Origin: Lytechinus pictus
Taxonomy: Eukaryota; Echinodermata; Echinoidea; Temnopleuroida; Toxopneustidae
NCBI RefSeq assembly: GCF_037042905.1
Contig: NC_087247.1
Coordinates: 40,647,920-40,711,919, forward strand
Reading direction: 5' to 3'
DNA: 64,000 nucleotides
How positions within the stretch are numbered: position 1 is the first letter of the stretch; the number at the start of each line of letters is the position of its first letter. A program made the translations under genes and the position numbers. Of the stretch, positions 36,327-46,400 are shown piece by piece. Below the pieces are notes generated by a model, which did not search any database, was not told the DNA's origin, and was given only the letters and a program-made list of their open reading frames with translations.

Positions 36327-36676
36327 GTCTAACATCAATAAATTTGGCGCCTCTGAGTTAAACAACAATTCGACGCTCCTATGTCGAACACCAATTCGAC
36401 ACCTCTCAGGTAGAGCATCATTTCGGCGCCCCCCCCCCCCGAGATTGAACATCGATTCACCCCCCTATCTCGAACATCGATTCGGCGCCCCCTTCCCTCC
36501 ATCTTTTTTTCCTTCTCTCTTTCTTTCTCTCCTTTTTACCTTTTCTTAGTCTTTCCCTCCTTTTTGTCCCCCCTCTCTTTTTTCTGTTTCCTTCCTTTTT
36601 TCGGCGCCCGCCTTCTTGCCTACCCTGGGCGCCCCTGGGTTAAACGTCAATTCGATATCCCCCATGTCGAACATCG
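36327..36676 (+). repeat. Compound satellite, block F
   Basis: Standard units resume directly after the nested insertions, with one pyrimidine module (about 36490-36600). The block ends in CATGTCGAACATCGATAATA, where the unit orientation reverses. Confidence 0.85.
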
Positions 36677-36965
36677 ATAATAAACCTAGGGGGCGCGGCA
36701 TTGATGTTGAACCTAGGGGCGCCGAATTGATGTTCGACAGGGGGGTGAATTGATGTCCAAGCTAGGGGGGCGAATGGATGTTCGACCAAGGGACACCGAA
36801 TTAATTGATGTTAGACATAGGGACGTCAAGGCACCGAATTGATGTTAAACCTAGTGGGGGGGGGGGGGGAGGCGCCGAATTGATATATACCTAGGTGCGT
36901 CGATTTAATGTTTGACATCGGGGGGGGGGTGCGCCGAATTAATATTATACCTCAGTGGGAGGGCG
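36677..36965 (-). repeat. Inverted satellite segment
   Basis: About ten units here are in the opposite orientation to all others: CCTAGGGGCGCCGAATTGATGTTCGAC-like strings read on the plus strand are the reverse complement of the standard unit. G runs replace C runs. No pyrimidine module is included. It lies directly against the normally oriented block F with only a few bases between. Confidence 0.85.
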
Positions 36966-37239
36966 CACGTGCACCCCGTGCCTCACAGCCTACGCCCTTG
37001 GAGATGGTATGGGGCTATAGCAGTATAATGATGTAGTAAAATAGCCGGAAAGGTGAAAAGGTATTCGGTGCCCCCCCCCCGGTCAAGCTTGGACTGACGC
37101 CCATGAAACATGTAGGTCATACGGGCCTAGTGTCACAGGAGAGGAAGCACTTATGGTAGAAATGAAAAATTGCAAATGAAAGTTATTTTTTTTAGTGTCC
37201 TGTGAAATTTGAGCACACTATATAAGTTAACTTTATATT
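36966..37239. other. Non-satellite spacer inside the array
   Basis: It begins with a GC-rich piece (GCACGTGCACCCCGTGCC) and continues into ordinary AT-rich sequence. No open frame, tail or inverted termini were recognised. It could be remnant host DNA or an old insertion. Confidence 0.4.
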
Positions 37240-37468
37240 TGTCAATTAATTTGGCGCCCCCTAGGTCGAACATTTATTCGACGCCCACCCCCCCCCCCCT
37301 ATGTCAAACATCAATTCGGCGCCCCCCTAGGTTTAGCATTAATTCGGCTCCCCTATGTTGACCATCAATTCGGTGCCCCCTAGGTTGAATATCGGCCCCC
37401 CCTAGGTTGAATATTAATTTCGCGCCTTCTCCCATGTCGAACATCAATCAATTCGTCGCCCCCTAGGT
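37240..37468 (+). repeat. Compound satellite, block G
   Basis: About seven standard units in the normal orientation, some with long C runs and no pyrimidine module. The block breaks within a unit at CTAGGTTTA. Confidence 0.82.
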
Positions 37469-37690
37469 TTATGTTCTTTTCTATGGTAATGTACATTATT
37501 TTTGTACATTAAAGTAATGTACTTTATTTTTCGATTATTAAACTGATGTTTTTTATCTTGATGCTACTTTTTGTAATTATATTTTTTATTCAAACTTGTA
37601 CGGGGTTTTATAACCTTTTATTATGTCAAATGGCATCATTTACTTTGTATGTTTTATTTGTTTAAATGAATAAAAATACAAATACAAATC
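37469..37690 (+). mobile_element. AT-rich insertion with an A-rich tail in the satellite
   Basis: About 220 bp of AT-rich sequence interrupts a unit after CTAGGTTTA, and the unit resumes with TCAATCCGG. The insert ends in AATAAAAATACAAATACAAA, containing an AATAAA-type signal and a degenerate tail. This is the form of a 5'-truncated retrotransposed 3' end. No family is recognised and no clear target-site duplication is seen. Confidence 0.45.
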
Positions 37691-38040
37691 AATCCGGCGC
37701 CTCCTAAGGTGGAACATCAATTTGGTGCCCCTAGGTGAAACATTAATTCGGCGCCCCCCCCCCCCCTTGGTTGAACATCAATTTGATGCTCCTAGGTCAA
37801 ACATTAATTCGGAGCCCCCATATGTCAAACATCAATTCGCCCCCCCCCCCCCATTTCGAACATCGATTCGGCGCCCCTAGGTCGACCATCGATTTGGTGT
37901 CCCCTAGGTTTAACATCAATTTGGAGCCCCTTTGTCGAACATCAATTCGCCCCCACCCCCTGGTCGAACATCAATTCAGCGCCCCCCCCCCTAGGTTTAA
38001 CATCAATTCGGCGCCTTGGCGTCCCTATGTCTAACATCAA
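37691..38040 (+). repeat. Compound satellite, block H (right edge)
   Basis: Last standard units of the array, ending in CTATGTCTAACATCAA directly before the SINE head at 38041. No satellite was seen to the right of this point. Confidence 0.85.
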
Positions 38041-38330
38041 GAGCCGTGGTGTAGTGGTTCTGACCGTTCTGACTCTTGCCTTGTAAACAGAGCGTCGTGT
38101 GTTCGAATCCCACCGCGGTCTAGCGTCCCTTGGCAAGGCGTTAATCCACACTTTGCCACTCTCGACCCAGGTGCTAAATGGGTTTCTGGCAGGATGCGAA
38201 AGTTATTGTATGTTTGAATTTGCCAGCGCAATTATGAGGCTGTAATGAATGGAAGGAATGCTCCCCTGGGAGTGGAAATTGTGCAATTTTCGTGCGGGAT
38301 TGCAATGAATCCAATGACCACCGACAAAAC
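38041..38330 (+). mobile_element. tRNA-derived SINE, 3' tail missing
   Basis: The head reads GAGCCGTGGTGTAGTGGTTC, with box A TGGTGTAGTGG and box B GTTCGAATCCC. TTCTGAC is duplicated between them (TTCTGACCGTTCTGACTC). The body has CCACACTTTGCCACTC, GGCAGGATGCGAAAG and GGGAGTGGA, matching the SINE at 23316-23630. Similarity continues to about 38330 (CCAATGACC). The CR1/L2-like tail seen in the other copy is absent. Instead a LINE coding fragment follows after about 40 bp. It is not a functional tRNA gene. Confidence 0.8.
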
Positions 38331-38368
38331 TTGTGTATCCAATCACAGTTAAGTGGAAAATCACGTGT

Positions 38369-39141
38369 TGAATGTATAACAGCGCATCCAGACTTATCAA
38401 GCGTGCTAAAGGTAAAGATCCCATTACACCCTTGTTGTCGCACTTGCATTGGTTGCCTGTACAGAAGAGAATTGTTTTCAAGATTCTAGCAATATATCAT
38501 AAAACATTAGTTAGTAAGTCCCCATTGTACCTGTATGATCTGATTACTGAATATGTCCCACAAAGAAATCTCTGCATGCTCTTCTAGCCAGAATTTATTA
38601 ACTGTACCAACGTCTAAAACTTGTTCGTTTGGTGGTCGTGCCTTTCAGTCAGCAGCACCTGTACCAGTGTGTACTGTGGAATAAACTACCCAATACTCTG
38701 AGGGCCATCACATGTACTTCCACCTTTCTAAAAAATTTAAAAACGTACTTGTTCTCATGAAAGGTATGTTACAATGTTTTGTTAATTTTTCATTTAGTAT
38801 TTATGTATTTTTTTCTAAGTATACCTGTATTCGACTTAATTACCTCTTTTGTAAAGCGCATAGAGATTCTGTCGACTTGATAATCACTGGAAGGATATAG
38901 CTTTTGTTTACGACTTTGAGTAATGGATTTTATATCTTGCCATACGTAACTACTTGCCATTTGCAACTACTTGCCACATGCTACTACTTGCCACATGCAA
39001 CTAATTGAAACTGATAGTGTGGAGCATACTGTTTATTCCCTTGGATCGATGAACAGGCATAGTCCTACAAGCATCGTTGGATAAAAGTAAAAGTAAGTAA
39101 AAGTATTATGCGCTATATAAGCATCTATTATCATTATTATT
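38369..39141 (+). mobile_element. CR1/L2-like LINE 3' fragment, interrupted
   Basis: The translation gives YNSASRLIKRAKGKDPITPL, then LSHLHWLPVQKRIVFKILA and YLYDLITEYVPQRNL. After a frame break comes LWNKLPNTLRA and STFLKNLKTYLFS, the C-terminus of a CR1/L2-type ORF2. The 3' UTR shows TGTAAAGCGCATAGAGATTC and, about 230 bp later, ATTATGCGCTATATAAGCATC with an ATT-rich end (39105-39141). These two parts are normally adjacent in such tails, so 38881-39104 looks like an insertion. It is a dead fragment in the same orientation as the SINE to its left. Confidence 0.75.
38946..39005 (+). repeat. Short tandem repeat, about 18-bp unit
   Basis: Three to four copies of an 18-bp unit containing ACTACTTGCCA(C)ATGC. 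It lies within the insertion that interrupts the LINE tail. Confidence 0.65.
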
Positions 39142-40251
39142 CAGCACTTCTTTTGTAATCAAGAACAGAATGCGCATCTTAGCTAAAACAAAATAATGAC
39201 AACTAAAAGTGCGAGCAGCATAATCGGTGCATATGGAGATATTTAGCTCCGTTAAATTATTATTATCTCACTCAACAGGCGATCCGAGCCTCTTCTTTTT
39301 CACCCCTCCTTCCATTTTCTTTTCTTTTTCTTACCTTTCCCCATTTATTGCGCTGCCAAGGGGGGGGGGGTATATATAAATATATATATATATTAACATA
39401 TGTGCCATAAAATCAGTCTAAATCTACTTGAATGAAATTATTTCACATGGGAAAAATAAAGGTCTACAATTCATACAATGACTAAGTGAAAGGAATTCAG
39501 ATGGAAATACAGTGTTTAGGATTTTGAATGAATGAAACCCGGGAAATGAAAGGCCTACTGAATGTTGTGGCCAAATGATGCCCGCTGGCTAGGTTTTATG
39601 TACGGGCTTTTTACGTTGGTGAACTTTTTGTCACAACCAAGGAGTCTGGCACTCCTTGGTCATCACAACAAAACGACACCAATGCTAATGTGGGCGTGGC
39701 ACATTTACTATCCCCTCACGGACCAATGATTAATCCGTCACGCATCATAGATTTCGTCCTTTTTTCTCAGTCTTGCCCCGTGTAGCCTCTAGAAAGTTGA
39801 GAATTCGTCGGGGAATTCGTATTTTTACATGTATAGAATATGAAATAGCAAGGTGTAATTAGTTTGTATTCAATTCCACATGCAACCTCAAACAGACAAC
39901 AGCAATGCCCGGGCAGCAATGCAAACAGAGATCAGTGGTGCGGTCCGTACTGGAGTTGGACCGGACTTCGAAGCGACAACTCGAACTCCACGTTTATTGT
40001 TTGACGAATGAATGAACACGTATCACCAAGACCAAGATTCGATTGTCCAGTGATTTCTCTGCCCTCTGCCAGCCTTTGGAGATGCACAGACTACTTCTCA
40101 AAGCCTTGTATTTCTTCATCACATGTACTTTTCATAATATTTAAAGAAAAAAGACACGAAGAAAGTGCTGCTTAGTGTCTATAATTTCTCACAAAACGCA
40201 GCTTTTACCACTTTTATGTTATCGTGTTTACCGAATTGCAAGAACTCTGCG
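39142..40251 (+). promoter_or_regulatory. RAB43 upstream region and 5' UTR (boundaries unknown)
   Basis: No coding exon is seen. A TA-rich run (39371-39395) follows a G10 run. At 39636-39660 a perfect 10-bp stem (ACCAAGGAGT with ACTCCTTGGT) surrounds a 5-base loop. A CCAAT box lies at 39723-39727, and pyrimidine-rich sequence with CTCAGTC around 39763-39773 could hold an initiator. The transcription start cannot be fixed from sequence alone. Two in-frame ATGs precede the chosen start (40165 and 40219). Confidence 0.35.
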
Positions 40252-40443
40252 ATGTCTTACGTAGACAGTTCTGACGAGTCGTTCGACTACCTCTTCAAAA
40301 TAGTCCTTATCGGTGACGCAGGAGTAGGAAAAACATGTGTAGTCCAACGATTCAAGTCTGGAACATTTTTAGAGAAACAGCATAGCACGATTGGAGTTGA
40401 TTTTACAATGAAAACCCTAAATATTGATGGCAAGAAAGTGAAG
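40252..40443 (+). CDS. RAB43: RAB43 coding exon 1
   Basis: Codes residues 1-64, from [10 protein letters not shown] through the P-loop and switch I to NIDGKKVK. The donor is AAG then GTAGGT, phase 0. The frame stays open for 44 codons into the intron, but that extension is not part of the protein. Switch I keeps the Thr that coordinates magnesium (T46). Confidence 0.93.
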
Positions 40444-43400
40444 GTAGGTTATATTTCCGTACACAAAACTAAGCACGTCGGACCGTTCAGAAGGTTGCAA
40501 CTGGTGCAGATTAATGAAGGGGGCCGGGGGCTCCATATGCATCTGCCCATCTGCGGCTTTGCGCACAAAAAATAAGTCTACTTAGGATTTAACATAAATT
40601 GAGGTCTACTCCACAAAAAAGTTGATAATGTTCCTTATATTCAATGAGCAAGTGTATCGAAAACATAAAATTTTGAGAGAAATATGATTTTCCTTTAGTT
40701 TAAATAACCTTGGCCTTGGGCTTGGCCAATGAATTCAGATTGAACAAAAATGTGGTGCCCCAGGCCATGGTATGATCATGATTGCGACCCAATCACACAC
40801 TGTCACTATTCGGGGATTTAAGGACGTTCTACAGTTATGTTTGTGCTCATCATGATCTGCGCATATTTATGCGCATTAACGTCACAATGGATGAACAGGT
40901 GATTAATTAGACCGAAAGCTTCGGTCTCTGTTATGTTGACCTTTTTTGTTCCGCTGAACTCCATTGGCTCCATGCACTTAGCCAGGAGGCTTCTAGAGAG
41001 TAAAAATCATTTTACTAACGTAAGGTTACTCTCATACGAAGCCAGGTCTTCCTTCCTATACTTTTGCGTGTACCACCAAAAAACCTGAAACTTTCGCCCC
41101 CGAGATTTCTACTTTCTTTCTAAAAGATCTAGCCCTAAATCATGTACATGGGATACAACTTCATTTCCGACATTTCTACGCTATGGATTTTATTTCTAGA
41201 CAAGAATTCATCAAAAAAAATGAGGAAAATATCATGAATAGACGGAAGAGACTTGCCCGATGTTTACGCCGCCATCTTGTTTTCTATTGTTCTTCACCCA
41301 CAATACGGATAAAAAAATCAAAAAAATCAACAACCCTGTTTCTGTTGCTGTTCTGTGCAGTTTGATGAAAAGTTTGAAACACCACTTTCAAAGGGCCGTT
41401 TCTGTGAATTCTGTGAAATCGCAGAAAATCACTGTGTCCCTAAATAATAGCAGGTATTATCAACAAAGAGAGAAAGGTTATCGATGTCGCTAAGTGGCAA
41501 AAACAAGCGATTATCGACAGGACTATCGATAAAGACGTTATCGATAACATCCCTAATAGATATGAAACCTTTGGTGCATGTTTGGTGTGTTAAATAGCAC
41601 ACTTGCTACAACAAAAGTGCTGATAGTTTGAAAACAAGCACATGAACCCCTATTTTTACACCGCTTTCCTCTACAAGCTTACAAAATTTGGTCAAAATGA
41701 CATGGATATTGAATAAAGTTCAGCATTTATTGTACTTCTCAGATTTGTTATGTGCATGGCTCCAATCATGGATACTCCTGACTTGGGACAATTCAAATCA
41801 TCACATATATAAAAAATGAAGAAAAAAAAGAAGATATATTATACGAGAAGCTGAAATTACAGCCCACCTTCTTTTCTTGATTTTTTCTTGAATTTTTATA
41901 GCAAAAAATTAGCCTTTTTTTGAGAATTGAAATGTTGCACTAGAGATACATGTAGCATTATTTAGATTTGGTCATAACTGTCAGAAATATATCATTTTTG
42001 TTATCAAAATGCTGATAGAATTATAAGGGAGTGTCAGTAATGTATGTCTGATTTGTTTCTTTTGTGTTATTGACTTCTTGAAAATATATATTTCATGTCA
42101 AAATATGTGTTTGTGTACATAACTCTTGCTGTCCTACCACCCAGCCCAGATATGTCTTGGTCTCAAATCATTAAAATAATAGATTAATAATTTTTTTTTA
42201 CCGATTCGGACAGTTCTAGTAAGTGACAAAAGAGTTTCAATGAAATTTTTTTTAATCAGGGTTTGGGGGATGTGTAATTTATTGTTAAAAAATATTGCAT
42301 AATTTTTAGTGTCCTGACGTTATGAACACAAACACATTATTTTTTTATGAAAATATTTTGTTCTCAAAATGTGTCACCATTCGGCAATGCACTTAGGCAC
42401 TCAACTAAAAATCAGTAAAAGTTTTCAGCCTACCATGCAAGATGGTTGCACATGGTAGCGTTCGATGTTAATGTAGTGTCCTGCAAACTAGGGTTATGCA
42501 CACAAACATGAGTTTCATGAAGTGGTTTAATCATTATTTCTTTTATTAAAACTTCTGATTTTTTCAGTTTTGCATCCTGTTAAGGTTGTGTTCAAACCTA
42601 GGGCATCAAAGCTTTTGGTGCCTTTTGTTATGAACCTAAACAGAGTGCAGAAATTTTGAAATTAGGGGTAGATATTTTTCAAATGACTTTTGAAATATGA
42701 AGTTGGTAATTCAGGACTAATTATACAGAAATTAGCCTTGTCTTTGGTGTGGCATGGTGTGTATTAAGATTTGGAGAGCAATTTGTGTTTGTACTGTTGT
42801 TACGTCCTGAGCTATGCACGAAAATCACTCTCTATGTAGCAAATTGGCATCATTAAAGTTCAAATGGTTGGTTTGCTGAAATGAAATGGTTATGTTTGCA
42901 TTTATAATTGGTGTCCTTCATTATTTAATGCAGAATTAATTCAAAATCATTATATTAGTTAACTGTACACAAATATTTCAGGCCATACTTTGACAATGTT
43001 TGTGTTTATAACTCGGTGTCCTCTCAACATTCTGGCATAAGTACCAAGTTAAACAGAAAATCCAAGAAAGTTAGGTTTGTGACTACACTGATACATAGAT
43101 GATTTAAAGGGATGGTCCAGGCTTGAAATATTTATATCCCCAATAAATAGAGTAAAATTCACAAAGCAAAATGCTGAAAATTTGATCAAAATCGGATAAC
43201 AAATAACAAAGTTATTGAATTTTAAAGATTTGCATTATTCCGGTGTCTTTATGAATATTCATTAGATGGGTTGATGATGTCATATCCCCACTTGTTCTTT
43301 TGTATGAATATGAAATTAGGTTTATTCAAAAATTTTCTACCAAGAACTAAAACAATTGGATTGACAACTGCTTAAGTGCATTATTTATTGCCGCAACTTA

Positions 43401-46400
43401 TTTCATGATATTCATCATAATGGAGACACATCATTTACGCATGTATGAAAAAATGAAGCATTTATGATTTCATGTAATAGCATAAGAAAAAGGAAAGTGG
43501 GGATGTGACATCATCAGCCCACTTAATGAATATTCATGACGAAGTGCATATAACCATTTTCTCAAAATATTGATAAAGTTTGAAATTCAATAACTTCATT
43601 ATTTGTTATCCGATTTTGATGAAATTTTCAGCATTTTGCTCTGTAAATTTTACTCTATTTATTTAGATATATTTTCAGCACGGACCATTTTGATATCTCC
43701 TTTGCAAGAATTCCAAAACGAAAGACATCGAGTTATGTACTCAACTTTTAAGCACTTGTGCGACTTGATTTTGTGATTATGTCTTTGTCGATGGTGTTTC
43801 AGGTCTGAAAAGTGGGGTGTGTGTTTGTGAATATTGTGGGAATTACCATATGACAGTGACAAAAATTTCCAGCAAACTTCAATTTTGACCATTTCTGCAA
43901 CATTGGTCATGATGGAGCCATGCACTTATAGAAATTTCAACTTTTTGAGATTATGTTTTTGTCATCTTTCACACAATTTGAAAGAATTGAAGGTGCTGCT
44001 AGGTTTAAAAAATGCTTTTTCTTCTTCATTTGTTGATCTTTTTTTAAATTTTATATATGATAGCTCTAGGTGAGTATACAAAACTTCTACAGAGAATTTG
44101 GAAACTCATTAAATATGCTAATTTATGCACATTTTTCAAAACTCACAAAAAAATGCTTCTTATTTAAATGTATTTGTTGACCGATTTTGATTTTTTTTTC
44201 CATCCGAGAGCTACATGAGGTTCACCAAGGTTCTACACAAAATTTAGAATTATTTATGCTAATTTATACAAAATTTATTCATAAATCTTAAAACTTGCTT
44301 CTTCTCTGTCATTTCCTCATCAATTTCAATTCTGTTTTCTCAATTTATGTCACCAATATAATTCACTAGTACAGTGTCAACTGGGCTAATATATTAAAAA
44401 TTTTGTTAAATTTTGTTGCAAGATGCCGGATGAGCACCACATCATTGATGTGCTAGTTCTATAACATATAAGACAGGTGTAAGATCAGTGTATGTACTTG
44501 TGTTCATGGTGGTGTATGCAAATTATTAAATGTAAATGGTATGGAAATAATCAGTTCTTATTTTTAATTTCTTTGCTCAGCTTCAAGTGTGGGATACTGC
44601 TGGACAGGAACGATTCCGTACAATAACACAGAGCTACTACCGAAGTGCAAATGGGGTCATCATCGCCTATGACATCACAAAGAAAGAGACATTCTGCAAT
44701 GTACCTCGGTGGATAGAAGATGTCCAAAAATATGCTGGAGGCAGTGTTATCTGTATATTGTTAGGTAGGTTTACATTTTTCATCCCACTCCTCCCATTTT
44801 CCAGGAGAGAGAAAAAACCCACTATTCTCATGAATATAATTTCCTATTGGTTTCAAGAGTGTCCTCCTTTAGAGGAATGTAGTATATTTTATTTTTTCAA
44901 ACAATATTTTCAACTACAGAAAACACAACTACGGTGGACAGATAAACCTCTTAAGTTTTGGTAATCCCCCATAAAGTGTTGGTCACTATTCTGTTTTAGA
45001 GTGGATGATATGAAATAAACAATTTTTGATGCACACATTTTGTGATTTTACATGAAAATTTATTTTGGTTAGTGGCTCAATCAAAATTAAAGTATTTGTC
45101 ATAATTTATTTATCAATTTTTCATAAAAACAGTTGTAAAGCATGAAATTTCAGAATATAATCTTTGGCTGTAGCTTTCTGCTCCAATCAACAAATTTGCA
45201 ATATTAGTTTTCCAAGGCCCCTTTTTCAGGAGAGAATGCGAGATATCCAAAAGTTCAAAATTCGAATTTTCACAAAGAATCTTTACATAGATTTTGAATA
45301 GCCCTTACACTTTTGTAAGTTTGTTATGTCTGATGATAATATTCACATAAGTAACTTTATCAAAGCCTTAGGCCTAATGAGTTTGATATTAACTATTTAA
45401 GGTTGAAATACAAGACCTGGTATGGCAGCTTCCTGGTTTGATCAGCATCAATGTAAAATGCAGGTTACATGTGAGTCCTGATTACCTTCTGATGAGTCCA
45501 CTGAAGATGGGCGATGGTGGGTTGAGCTGCATTGACTGTCAGGACATGCAGGACATTCAAGTTCTTAGTTTTATTTATTTGTTGTCTGAAATGCTGGGAA
45601 CGGTGTAATACACCAAAAGTGCCATGTCCTTGTCCCTAATTTACCCTGTGTACCATAGACTCGAAAACACAGGATAGGATATGTACACTGTAGATGTTGA
45701 AGGATGTTCCATTTCTATTAAGGGAAAGATTGGTCACAAGGTGATGAACCCAGCCTTTAAGTCTTGGTTGGTTAGAGTGTAGTGTCCAGCAAGATTTCTT
45801 CTGCTGGGGGAATGTTGAGTCTTGACTCTTGTGATCAGTTAACAGTTAACAAATACCTTGTTATGTCTTACTAACCATAGTGTGTGGATGGCTTGAAGCG
45901 CTTCTCTTGTGATGAGGTCCAGTGCTGCTTTTGCATGTCTCAGATTGTCAAGCCAAGTTATCAAAAACATTTCCTCAGGCTGGTGAATCCTCTGGATATT
46001 ACATCCCATGGAAAAGATTTTATCCTGCATCTTCTCCTTGCCTCATGAGGTCCTCATATTCATTTCTATTTAGATGATGCAGTTTAGATGAGTAGAAAGG
46101 CTTTCAATACAAACCTTCATTTTCCCTCTTGTTATACAGGATGGACGGGTTAGTGCTCCTGGATAGGCCTGTCCATTTGCTATTGATTCCATATTTCTGT
46201 ATTATGGTATTGGGAATCAGTTTATATCCCTGTGCATAAGATAAAATCTAAAGATGATAGGTATTCTGAATATTGTGTTAAATATTAACTGTGAAGGCAA
46301 CTATTTACAGGTAGGCTATTCAATGTTGAATACACTTTTTGTTGGTCAAAATAATTATTCCCTGCTTGACCCATGAACATCTTATTTTATGAGAGGTTTG

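Larger units (their letters stand above)
40444..44580 (+). other. RAB43 intron 1 (4.1 kb)
   Basis: AT-rich, with no exon seen. It holds a cluster of TATCGAT motifs (41477-41548), a loosely repeated motif around GTGTCCTG and TTATGnACACAAAC (42300-43030), a 585-bp foldback element (43106-43690) and a partial copy of the tandem-repeat-bearing element of 58229-59490 (44005-44466). It ends in TTTGCTCAG. Confidence 0.8.

Noticed and set aside
38041-38115. tRNA gene on the plus strand
   Set aside because: Same SINE head, with an internal TTCTGAC duplication that would destroy the tRNA fold.
40444-40575. Extension of RAB43 exon 1 into the intron (open for 44 more codons)
   Set aside because: A strong GTAGGT donor follows KKVK, and exon 2 continues the conserved Rab sequence in the right phase.
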